Origin: Gorsachius magnificus
Taxonomy: Eukaryota; Chordata; Aves; Pelecaniformes; Ardeidae
Direction: 5' to 3'
NCBI GenBank assembly: GCA_034008185.1
Contig: CM067084.1
Span: 7,521,385 to 7,585,384 of the forward strand
DNA: 64,000 nt
Both the position numbers and the translations under genes were made by a program. Positions 37,290 through 48,453 of the stretch are shown here, in pieces; the first letter of the stretch is position 1; the number at the start of each line of letters is the position of its first letter. The notes beneath the pieces are model-generated. The model did no database searches. It was not told the origin of the DNA and saw only the letters and a program-made list of their open reading frames with translations.

Positions 37290-37800
37290 TAAGTGCTTAT
37301 GAAACCATTGAAATTAAATCACAGCTAAATATTAACACCTTCCCCTTATCTAATTATTAATTAAAAAATAATCTCATTGCATGTTATGGTTAATTTCTAT
37401 AGTTGCATACATTAACAAACTGGAAAGACTGAAAGGCAACTATCTCCAAAAGAGAGGTGCACAGATTCCCGAAAGTAAGCAACTTGATTCTCAAGTCTCT
37501 TTGAGCTAGAGAGGTCCAAATGTCCACATATAGAAGATCTATTCTGCAGTCACATTTTCTGAATTAATTCACTTTTTCATTTTGAAGTCCTAATTGCATC
37601 AATACTTGGCCGTTTTCCAAAGTGCATTGTGGTATATCTGATGTGTGTATTATGGAAATTTGTCAAGTGGTCCATGTTTAATATGAAGGCCTGTTTGCAT
37701 TTAAAACAAGAATACAGTTACATTATTAAATATTATTATCACATATTCTTCCCAGAATTACATCTTTTATTATGGAGTACTTACTAATTACAGGAACACT
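37290..37800. promoter_or_regulatory. candidate regulatory AT-rich segment with TAATTA words
   Basis: TAATTA, the core recognised by many homeodomain proteins, occurs twice seven bases apart (37351-37356 and 37358-37363) and again at 37785-37790, in complex AT-rich DNA without simple repeats. This resembles developmental enhancers in vertebrate gene deserts. Base composition alone raises the chance of such words, so the call is tentative. Confidence 0.25.
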
Positions 37801-38327
37801 GTCAGCTGAAATTTTTAAAGTGATTGTCAAATGGGAAATAAAATGTAAATAGTGTGATGTTTATTGCAGGTAAATGTCTAGCTAGATTGCCTTTACATAC
37901 TGCCTAGATAGAAGTTGTTAGTGGTTTAATTTTCTATTTACTGTCATCCAGGTGTTCAAAACACTGATGCAGCTGGCATGGAAATGTAATTTTTTTCAAC
38001 TTATCATAATGGATTAAATAATAAAAAAGAGCCATACTACAGCTGTGGAGATTCCCTAGGATGATTTGCACTAAATGGATTTTTATATGGGATAATTTTT
38101 TTTCAAAATTCAACAAGAGTCATAATTATATCTATATGTGTTTAGGAGCCAAAAAGCATAAATAAAGGAGAAATACATCTGTCTGTAGAAGCTGTTGAAT
38201 AATTGCACATTTGCACTATTTGCTTAATGGTATAGCTGATGAATCTGTATAAGTTCTCCTATAGAGTACAGCAGAGTTAGAGTGGCATGAATAAGGATGT
38301 GTTCATGTGGTGTGGTGGTCTCCAGAA

Positions 38328-38346
38328 AGACCACGAGGGGGCAAAT
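38328..38346 (+). promoter_or_regulatory. candidate CTCF-binding site
   Basis: The core CCACGAGGGGGCA (38331-38343) matches the vertebrate CTCF core CCASYAGRKGGCRS closely: the invariant CCA, AG and GGGGGC positions are kept, and the only core departure is G at the fourth-to-fifth variable position. The motif reads on the plus strand. CTCF anchors chromatin loops, and orientation matters for loop pairing. Flanking bases fit less well than the core. Confidence 0.5.
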
Positions 38347-40814
38347 GAGAAGGAAGACACATCCTGTTTTGGGGGCATGGGAGTGTGTGGGGACACAAGG
38401 ATGACAGGGAGGTTAGGTGAATTGGGCAGTGAATTTAAAAAAACCCTTTCAATTAGTTAAAATATTTCATTATGTTCTAAACACAATGCTTGTTTCCTTT
38501 GGGGTAAAGCAAAATGCTTTGGTTTGGCTTTGTGTGTTCAAGAGAACTGAGTTTCCATTTTGGTTTTGAGAGATCCACCCTTTTAAAATTTTAAATTCTA
38601 TTTCAAACTGGTCATGCTGGTTTAAGAAATCAAACCTTTTATTTATTTACTAATTTCTACTTCAAAGCAAAGTAGTTCACTTACCCCCGTTTTGGGAACA
38701 AAGCTACTCACTGACATTGATCTGAGTTTGCAAAGAGTTTTAGTATGTCCTAGACTCCATTTTTCAATTAATATTGTATTCATCAAGAAATTTCATTCAC
38801 CTCTAGCTATAATGTTTTGTTTTGTAAGATTTTTTTTTGGTATGTGTTTGCCACACATATTGCAAGAGCTAATAAATAAAACCAATTTGATTTATGACTT
38901 GTTTTGCTTGGCCAAGTTTATGAATAGAAATGCTGTATATGTTTTTAATTAAATTCCTTCTTTCCTCCAAGGATGTCACTATCCAAAACAATTTAAGAAT
39001 TTTGTTTAGAAAGTTTACTCACACCTTGTATTATTATGTATACTCTTGAGACAAACTTGCATCTGGGCTAGATATTTATAAGAATGGTTTCCAAAGTTCA
39101 GAATGGAAACTTTTAAACTTTCATGCTGTCCCTAAGTTTTAATTTCTGCCTGGCTTAATACTGCATTGCAAAATTAACATAAATTCTTTATTTTGCATAA
39201 TAGATACATCTCTGCAAAACCTAAGTCTTTTCTTGATGCATTTTTGCAACAGCTGCAGATAACATCCCTTGCTGAATTTCTAGATTGTTCAGTAAGGTCA
39301 ACATTCATAAAACATTTTATCTACTACACTTAAAAAAATTCGTCTAGCTGCTCTAAAAATGTGAGTGTTATTCATTTCTCTGAAGTCCCATTAATTTGTT
39401 ATTTGTAGGCATGGCCTGGAAAGGAAGGAAGGATAAGGAGACGGTGGGAGTGAATCAATATTTTATTGTAGTGACACTCTTGTGTTATTCCAGAGAGTCA
39501 GTTTTACTCATAACCTTCTGACTGCACTGCTATCCATTGCAGTTGCTCAAAAATGACAGGCTCCATCTCCTTTGCTGCTAGTTCATGTGATGTAGCACAG
39601 AGGAGAAAATAGGTAGATATTTATCCCAGCTTTATTCTCTGACTGAAGGCTTTGACAATTTAAAGCTGCACCACCTTTTCCAAAGACCAGGCATGTGGGG
39701 GGTTGACCTGTGTACAAGGCAAGACATGTTAACCTTCTTCTTACGGTGTCTCTCCTCTTCGTCTTGCAAAAATAATGCCTGCTTCGGATGTAATGTCTTG
39801 GGAGCTCTGGGGACAGGTGACTTTAGACCTTGGAAGTTTTGGGTCTGCTGATCTGAGCTACTGAGAAGACTTCTGCAAATGTACCTTCAGATGACACACA
39901 CAGATTAAATCCCTTCAGAACTTCACTGGTCTTCTTAAAACAACATGAAAGGACACATGTCTGTGGTACAAGGAAATTAGGTGGAAGTCAAAGAGCTAGG
40001 CTACCCTCTTCTGAGTTAGGTAAGCAGACCTTAGCAAACACCTCATCGTCCTTGCATCAGCTCATGGGAAGTGCCTGGTGCTACTAATATTAATGCACAT
40101 TCCTTAGCCTTCAGAACTTTCTTTAGATACTAGATTTGGCACTTGTAGCTGTTAGGGATACATCTCAAAATGTGAACAAGAGCAGATACCTTAATATTTA
40201 AATGATGTCTACCCAATAATTAGGGTATGCAAGTGTTCTTTATCTAAACAGAACATAGAAAGGCAAGAGGGTTTTACAGAAGGGTTTTTTACATTGCTTA
40301 CACAATTTTCTTAATTTTAATTGGTCATCTAATCATTCCACTGTATTTACTATCAATATCCAGAAAGACAAGAACTTTATTGTGCTAAGGATTAATCTAA
40401 GGATGCTATTTAAACATCTGCATATTGTGGCCAGAAAACCATTCTATTAAACTCACCTGAGGGCCTGCTGTTGCCATAAGAGAAGTGTGTTGGGGTGGCT
40501 AAGGGGTACCAGGTCAAGTCCCTCATGGCTGAAAGAAACAAAGTCATGGCATGTGGGTAAAAAACAGATTTCCAGAAAGGACCGTTAGTCTTTTGCCATC
40601 AGTCAATAAGGTATTTACTGTTGACTCCTACAGAAGAAAAGTTAGGACAGTACTGACTGCTTCTGAAATCTCACCTTTAATACCAGCCTTCTTAAATGTC
40701 AACCTGCCTGACTTCTTTCCAAATCTTGGAAAAAAAACATTGAAATCTCTGCTATTCAGCCCCACTGAAATCAAAACAAAAGAGGATGGTTGGTGGGTTT
40801 TTGTTTGGGTCTTC

Positions 40815-40832
40815 TTTTTTTTTTTTTTTTTT
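40815..40832. repeat. poly(T) run, 18 nt
   Basis: Eighteen consecutive T residues after TTGGGTCTTC. It splits two unrelated-looking halves of the 119-codon plus-strand frame, which is not a gene. Confidence 0.88.
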
Positions 40833-41439
40833 GGTAGGCCATCTAGGAAAAAAATGGAATTGAAATTAGATGAACAAAAAATGATTTCTGAAACATTTGG
40901 CAAATGGTAGTGTTTTCAGAAGTTTGCTCACAAAAACTGTTGTGTAAGCATCCACTTGCTCAGTTTGAGTAAGAGGGTTTCTTGCCAGAACGGGGAAAAA
41001 AAAGATTACCAGTTGGCAATATTAATCCTCTCCACTCCCATTTTCTTTGCCTATGACTCCCAAAGCGTTTGGTGGAAATGGCAATGTTGCTTGTATTTTC
41101 ACAACCAAAGCACATGAGATTAAAGTGAAGACATGAAAACATGAATGCTTGAAAAGTTACATTCCTGGAAAAGAGGGACACAGACGAGCTGACAGAAACC
41201 CGATGCTCAGAAGTGCGCTAAGAACCTTTAGATGCTCAGCATTTATGAAAGTCAAAACACTTATTTAGGAGCCTAAGTTACGCACTAAGCAACTGCCCCA
41301 AACTTTCATAACATGCTAGGAAAAGAGCAGGAATGGGAACATAAAATATTCCCAGTTAATCTGTCCTAACTACTAGGCTGTATATAATACCCCTTGTCTT
41401 AAATTTTGGAAAAAAACCCTTGTATAGCCTGAATTCTTA

Positions 41440-41461
41440 TATTTTTATTATTTTTTTTTTT
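41440..41461. repeat. T/A low-complexity tract
   Basis: TATTTTTATTA is followed by eleven T. No retroposon body is recognised on either side. Confidence 0.75.
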
Positions 41462-42130
41462 AAATAGAAATATAATCTGAGAAGCAATTTTTATGCTGGG
41501 TTGTTTTTTAACTGAGTTTTTGCTGAGGAATTAGAAAAAGCTGCAAGTCTCACATTTTGCTTTACATAGTCACTGTTTCAATGACTGACCAATTACTTCT
41601 TATTCTGTTCCATTCATAAGATTATGCCATATACAGTCATGTAGGATTTGTCCAGAAATTGCCATGTCCTTTCATTGCTAAAACCTTTGGTATGGAATGG
41701 AATGAAGTCAAATACAGGAAGGAAACTGCTATGGAAACCGTAAGAATTTGAGACCTCCGCTATCATCAGATGCAACAAAACATTTCCTCCTTTTATCGGA
41801 AGGCATGTAATTACTGATTGGATGAAAATTGCCAAAAAAATATTTCAAGAAGGTATTTGACTTCTGGAAGCTAATTCTGCCATGAGAGTATTTGCCCGAC
41901 AGAAGCAGAGCATCACATTGTGATATTTTTTCTTACAGGAAGAAAAGTTATAGATGTAAAAAGGGGTAAAATTTTGGAGCTGTCTGTTTCAAGTCTTTAC
42001 ACTCTCAAAAGCTTCTTTATTAAAAGAAAGATAAACTCCAAAGAACGTTGGTAAGCTATTCTTTTTTTCATTTAAGTGAATAAGATTATGATGGATACAC
42101 CTGATTACATTATCATAGTCTAGGAATTTT

Positions 42131-42175
42131 AAGATAAACTGAGGCTCCAGAAAAATTCAAGCTATTCACAAGTCA
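42131..42175 (-). mobile_element. possible MIR SINE remnant (very weak)
   Basis: The plus strand reads GATAAACTGAGGCTCCAGA, followed by a diverged segment with AAGTCA. This resembles the reverse complement of the MIR core, which has AAACTGAGGCACAGAGA upstream of an AACTTGCCCAAGGTCA-type stretch. MIR copies are ancient and occur in low number in birds. The similarity is short and could be accidental. Confidence 0.28.
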
Positions 42176-45100
42176 AAATAATTTTCAAATACATCATGTG
42201 AAAGACAAGTAGATCTACACACATGATGCTCATGCAAAGAGTTTTCTGAGTTCATTGGAGGCACGTAAATGTGGCACTGATCACATGTGTTTAATCTTTA
42301 CATAATAACAGCATTGCTTTCAGCTGGAAATGATGAAGACATGCAGAAACCATTTGCATATCTAAAACAGATTCATAAACTAGACTTTAATGAAGCCATT
42401 TTCAAAATTTTACTGTCATTTTTATTCTAAGTTAAAATGATATATTGTACACAAGAATACCAAAATAACAACAGTGTGACAGTGTCACAGAACAAACTCA
42501 CAGAAGTAAAAATATAGAATATTTATGCACAAAAAGAAGAAAATGTGTTGGGCATGGATAATAGTTATTCAGAAAATGTTAGCGTGGGGAAAACTAAGAT
42601 ATGTTAAGCATCTTGACTATTCTTGACTGTGATTTCAGTGGAAGCCACTTTTTTTCTGAATACAGCTGTTTGTTATTTGGACCTGCATCTTTGTATCTTA
42701 AAATTACCTTAAGGAATGTTAAGTGAAAACTAATTCTAATTAACTACTATTTAATAATTTAATATTTGAAGGGAGCAGCTTTGCCTGGAAGAAGTACAGG
42801 GCTAAATCTGCAAAGAGTACAATGCTGGCTAGTGCAACGCCTAACTTTAAGGCATCTTGCCAAGTAGCAGGAATTTTTGCTCCAAGATTAGGCACATCTC
42901 TTCCTTAATGAACAGAGGAGAAGAGCTAAGTCAGCTCAGAGTAATGTCACTGGAGACCAGCAAGCTGAACTCTTCCAGAGAAAACCAGCAAGGTGTCAGC
43001 TGTATCCCTTAGAGTAAGGCGTTTAACTCTACTTAGGTTTCTCCTCTGTGAATCTGGTCTTTGAATGAAACATCTCCAAACTGGCCAAAGGAAATCCCAT
43101 CCCAATATTTAAAGCGTTCACCTGGTGGGGACTTGTTTTCAAAAATCCCTTCTGCTTTAGCTTGAAAACATGTTTCTTCAGCTTCCAGGTTCTTTTTTGC
43201 TGATTTTTTTTAGTTAGTATATATTGCATACTTTGAGGGATGGTGAGGAGAGTGCGGCTGATCCATCAACTCGATAGATATTGCTTGGCAGAGGAAAGAA
43301 TGGTGTTCAGGTTCCTCGTGCAGTGAACATTTGCTTTATTTTTGCAGAGAAGTGCTTCAGTGGGAGAGGCTGGTACCTGATAGTCATAAAATGCCAGGAT
43401 TACTGAGGGACAGCTGCGTCAATCAAGTCAATTGGTGCAATCAGTATTCACACACAGTGTCTCATACATATGGAGACAGGATATCAGGTCAGAGGCTTAG
43501 GAATATCATCTTTCTTCATGTAACCACAGAGAAAATCATCTCAGTACATAGGACAAAAATAACAGTAAGTACTTCTGCCTTTTCAGAACTTTTTTCATGG
43601 AAGAAGCCCTTGTCTGATGAGAAAAACTTTATTAAGATGAATAAAAGGAAAAAGGTAAAACCAGAAAAATCCTTTACTCTGCATACTTCTTATGGGAAGC
43701 CTAGAGAAAGCCACATGTGCAAAATGGCAGAGAGATGAGATTGTTTTGTCTATCTCTGCAGCGAGTGGAGCTGCAGTCACCTGGCAGAGTGAGGAATCGC
43801 TGCTCAGCCAAATGCATATCACACGGAGAGGTAGCACTCTCCTGCTATTTCATGACAGAGTAAATTGTCTAATGTTTGTGTGAACGTGTGGCTGGAGGGA
43901 CACCCTGTTTACGACAGGCTATGGATGTCTGTGGAACGCTGCCCTGGAAGGATTTGCAATGAGATTTCCAGCAGGAAACCCAAATGCTCAGCAGATGTAT
44001 TTTCTTCCAGACCTAAACTATCGGACTCTTCAGTTTTAGATTCAGATTGGCAGAAAATCTTCACTTTATCCAGTTTAACATTTTTAAGATGACAGTCGCA
44101 AAACAATGACTTTTCAGCCCTATTGACAAGGACTGGAAGCCACTGGGAAGGTCATGCAGATCTGTGTTTCGCTGAAGGCATGCAGACAGCTCATTAAATC
44201 TGCGTGGTCATCTCACTTAGGCATTGAACTTAAAAAATCAAAACCAACCAAAGAAAGAAACCCAGCCCCCAAAAGCAAGTAGCACTCCTGCTCAGGGGAT
44301 ATTTTAAGACAGTTATTCCAACTTGATCTTTCTTCCACGTACCCTCTATGGGAGGAAATATTTATGGAGGAAGCAAACTGAAAAAGATCACAAAGATCCT
44401 GCCACATAGATTTCCTGGTGTTATTGTATAGAGGGAGAGACAAAAGTTCTTTCCTCAAATTCCTTTCCTCATGTAAACAGGGGGAAGAATATTGTCTTTT
44501 GTTAGCATTTTGTTTTGCTCATCTGCCATGATCTTCAAAACATGTTCTATGAAGATGCAATTTATTATTCATTACTGTGTTGTGTTCTGTAACAGAATTG
44601 ATCCTTTGGGACCGTATTTGTAGTATGTGCTGAAACGTATCATTTGCTAAGTGGCCTTATCTGTAATTCAGAGAGTCTTTGTGTGCTCTGGAAGACCATT
44701 TGGCAAAGTCTGTGCAGGGAAGTAATTTAGTTATCTGGCTGCATTAAGGATGAAATCAATTTAAGATGAATTAGGACTTCTAGAAAAGTGATATGAAAAA
44801 AAACAACTTAAGTTCTTGGCTTTGGAAGAACTAATTAGCCAGTACTGCAAGAGCCTTGCAATCGGATATCCTTTCGTGGATCTAGAGGAGCAATTTAAGA
44901 AAGTATTGTCCCCAACTTTCCATTCCTACCTCTCAGCTGGCTGTTACTTTCTCAGCTGTTTAGTGCATACCCTAGCAAGCGCTTCTAGCCTGTTTCAGTG
45001 ACAAAATAGATTAATTTAAATCACTGGTTTAGATTACTTAGGGGGCAGACAGCAAATCACTTTCAAATGATGTGAGACTTCATTTCGTTTTGGGTCCCTG

Positions 45101-45430
45101 TCTCTTCCCCTTGTTGCTCCATGACCATGAAAATGTTGTAGAGGGGATGCTGCAATTCAGGTATCCAAGTGAAGGCAAAGCTCCAGCTGGGATTGACTTC
45201 AGTTCCAGAAGGTTCAGGTTCATAGCATGAACTTAAGAGTCTGGTTATTGAGAATACACTGCTAAGTCTCTGCTAAGTGAAGATACAGTTGACAAGCATT
45301 TATTTCAAGTCATTTGCAATATAGTGATAAATCTGAGCAATTTTATTTCCAGCTCAACAGGACATTGGACATTGCTAAACTGTTTAATGTACATAATGTG
45401 ATACTCTATGATAAAAATGATCCACAAGTG

Positions 45431-45444
45431 AAAAAAAAAAAAAA
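45431..45444 (+). repeat. poly(A) run, 14 nt
   Basis: Fourteen consecutive A residues. Confidence 0.85.
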
Positions 45445-47471
45445 TCCTTAAGGATAGGCCAAGATCATTTGCATTTATTTTAATCATAACCAAATGGTGT
45501 TCTAACTAAAGATGTTAATAATTACGATGAGCAATAAAACTCTATAAAGAGTTAAACTTACTGGCAGGCTTTATTCTGCTGCAGTGTTCCGTTTGACATG
45601 ATTCCATAACCTCTTCCCTTCAATAAATGTCAACTACTTTGTTTTATTTTTTTAATTTCTTAAATGTAGCTGTGAAGAGAGACAGAGCATGAAAATTGTC
45701 AAGGATATATCACGTTTTGTATTCACATGCTCATGGTTTTTGTTAGGGTGACTGAAAGGCCAGAGAAGACTCTGCAGGAAGACTTTCAAGCAACAATAAA
45801 TATGGAAGTTCTTTCCAACTCAATGTTTTGAAATGCTTTAGAAGCTTTAATCAAGAGACTGTGCTATGATCAACTCTGGTAGAGGAATAAGAGTAATATT
45901 TCCACAATAAATATTTTATTTTTGATGGTACTTTCTCTGAAAACCACCAATGGAGAAGTGGGGGGATTCGATGACAACATAGGTTTAAAAAATGCTATAA
46001 ACTCATCTAATGACAGAAGATGATGACAGTTTTTGGCCCCAAAACTGCAGCCAGATGAAAAACCTTCATTACTTTTACTCTGAAGCTCAATTAATTAATG
46101 AAAGAGTCTGTGTGATACAGTAGTATCTGACACAAGAGACCAGCCTCAAAGGCCTTTTGAACTCCTTTCCTTTCAAATGTCCTTTACCCTATACATCTTG
46201 GAAGAAGCTAAGAAAATAATAATGTGCAATAATTTTGCACAAGCATGAACTGGGGTCCATACAGATAATGAACAGCAAATGAAGCTCATTGTAATGAGTG
46301 AAATGGGGTTAAGGACAAAGCTGTCCCTGAGTGTCTTCCTCCTAAGGTCAAGACTGACAGAAACAAGCAAAGTTAATAAACTTGGTCCTTGACCCAGCTT
46401 TAACAGTATTTCCAACGGCCGTTTCAGCAAATATAAGCACATTAAATAATAGCCAGAAACCTAATCTACTCGGCACTCACAGATTTCTGCATTGTGTGTT
46501 GAAGACATAGCAACCTAAATTACCCTTGAAATGACTCTATTTCAAGTCATGCGCTTTTCTGAGCTATATTTTTAGAAGACTTCATACTAGTAGTACATGA
46601 ACTTATTCCAGACAAGGACTTAGCTTGGGTTTATGTTAGCATATAATTTGTAAAAGTTTGTAATAAACATGCCTTGCTGAGACTGGCAGAAATTATAGAA
46701 AGGAAAACACCATTACTAACTTTGTGCTACTTGCTTTGATTCAGACCTCATTGTGTTATGTTTGTTATGTGAGCTTCAACGCTGCAGAGAAGTGATGAAT
46801 CGTTGGGTAACTAAGACCAGAATTTCCAAAGCAGCCTCGTCTTTTTAGAAACTCCCTTTTGATTAAGGATTTTAGCTTCCAATATAAATATTCACCAGAG
46901 GCCTGATGCTTAGATCGGGAAGTATACTAACAGGCTTTCATTCAGATAGGAAGAAATATGCAATGCATAATTCAAAACCTTAGACCCGAGCTGGCATCCT
47001 GTTATACACCCACTGAAGTCGATGAAATTTTAGGGTGTAGAGGAAGTGCCAGATGAAGTCTTACAAATAAACACTTAGCGAATATTTACGTCAATATGGT
47101 AAACAGAAAAGAAAAATACCAGTATGCATGCTGGTGGTCAGTCTGAAATTACTACTCTTCTCAGGCCAGTTTTTGTATCCGTTAATCTAATAGGGCCATC
47201 GCTATTTTTCCAATGCTTCATTTGGAACCTAGTCTTGTTTGTAAATGATGAAAGGAAGCCAGGCAGGAGCCCATTTACCAAGTTTCTCTGTAGAAGCAGT
47301 CAGTTTTTCCGAGGCTGCTCTTTTCTCTGCACTAGGCAGCTTCTCTGCACTGGATAAAGTTTTTTGAATCCTTCAAAATACCAGTTTATCATTGGTACAA
47401 TTAAGGAACTTAAAAAATTAAAGCTTGCATCAATGTCTTTGTGTTTTAGAAACTACCATGATACTGCACTT

Positions 47472-47488
47472 TGTGTGTGTGCGTGTGT
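47472..47488 (+). repeat. short (TG)n microsatellite with one interruption
   Basis: About eight TG units with a single C substitution. It is short and probably weakly polymorphic. Confidence 0.8.
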
Positions 47489-48432
47489 TCTGTTTTATTA
47501 TTTAAAACATGTAGACGTTTTGGTCAAAATTGCTGTTATGACGTTGTTTGAGACACTGAGCAAGTTCAGAATGGGAGAATCAATTGCTCTGAAGATCCAA
47601 CACCATAATTTAAAGCTGTGTTTCTTGTTCTTCCAAAGGGAAGCTTAGTCTATTCCTTCACCGTCCAGGAAGCTACTGTTCCAAGGTGACGGGCAATCTT
47701 GAATTAAGTGGGAAGAGGTTGCTGGTATGAATTAAATAAATATTTAGCTATAATAAATGGTGGCATTTTAATAATTAGTGAGGAGTCTTGTGTTTATAGA
47801 TTTTTCATAACATAGTATGTAAGTAATGAAAACAAAATGCTGATTATTCAACAGACAAAGCCAATTTTACAGGTATCACAGATGGAGAGTGCCAGAGCCA
47901 GAAGAGAGTGAATATTTTTCAAAAGCTATGTGATCACATAACTAAATTGAGTGGATTAAATATGAGAATTCACAAATATTCAGGTGAGTTAGGTTCTGTT
48001 CTCATTGATGCTGGAGAAATAATGACATTTCTGTTTCCCTGTATGTACGCCCTCTTTGGAAAACCATTTATTAATGGCTGAAATTAGTAGCATCGTGACC
48101 ATGCATTCAGCAAGCCCCAAACTATAACATAACTTGAATCATCAGTTACCCATAACAAAGTGATGACGGGGGCAAACAGAATGGAGTGCAAGTTCTTCCA
48201 AATTGCTGAAAAATTACAGGGATTATCTTGTTCATATTTATCTCATAGGCACAACCAGACCTGTAACACAGAAGAATGGCAGGAAGGAGAGTGGGAAGAA
48301 GAGGGAATGAGTGACCTTTTCATGATTACAGTGCTTGACAAAGCTGGAAATATTTCCACCTTCTCCAGGTCATAGTCTCAGAAGACCATATTCTCTCCTT
48401 AAAGAAAGAAATTAATTTAAAAAGCCTTTAGG

Positions 48433-48453
48433 AACAGCACCAAGGACTGTGTG
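48433..48453 (+). promoter_or_regulatory. candidate RE1/NRSF (REST) element
   Basis: CAGCACCAAGGACTG (48435-48449) matches 13 of 15 positions of the RE1 core CAGCACCACGGACAG. The left half-site is perfect and the right half GGAC-x-G is kept. The outer bases fit poorly, giving about 14 of 21 over the full element. REST silences neuronal genes through this element. No neighbouring gene is visible in the window. Confidence 0.35.

Larger units (their letters stand above)
32223..38327. other. single-copy non-coding sequence, increasingly AT-rich
   Basis: No coding exon, RNA gene or recognised transposon. C-rich (33846-33864), G10 (34038-34047) and T-rich (35247-35262, 36763-36800) tracts are present. 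From about 37.0 kb the sequence becomes notably AT-rich, with clustered TAATTA words. The sequences around 35.54-35.65 kb and 37.29-37.90 kb have the look of conserved non-coding elements, which needs a multi-species alignment to confirm. Confidence 0.5.
38347..48432. other. single-copy non-coding sequence
   Basis: No coding exon or RNA gene is supported. Open frames up to 135 codons (43331-43738 plus) have no recognisable domain. Poly(T) at 40815-40832, T-rich DNA at 41440-41461, poly(A) at 45431-45444 and a short (TG)n at 47472-47488 are present. Two stretches (42131-42175 and 47870-47946) weakly resemble the MIR SINE core. An octamer ATTTGCAT occurs at 42352-42359. Confidence 0.55.

Noticed and set aside
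43331..43738. 135-codon plus-strand open frame
   Set aside because: Composition follows the local AT-rich DNA and no domain or splice context is recognisable. A 66-codon and an 80-codon frame overlap it on other frames.
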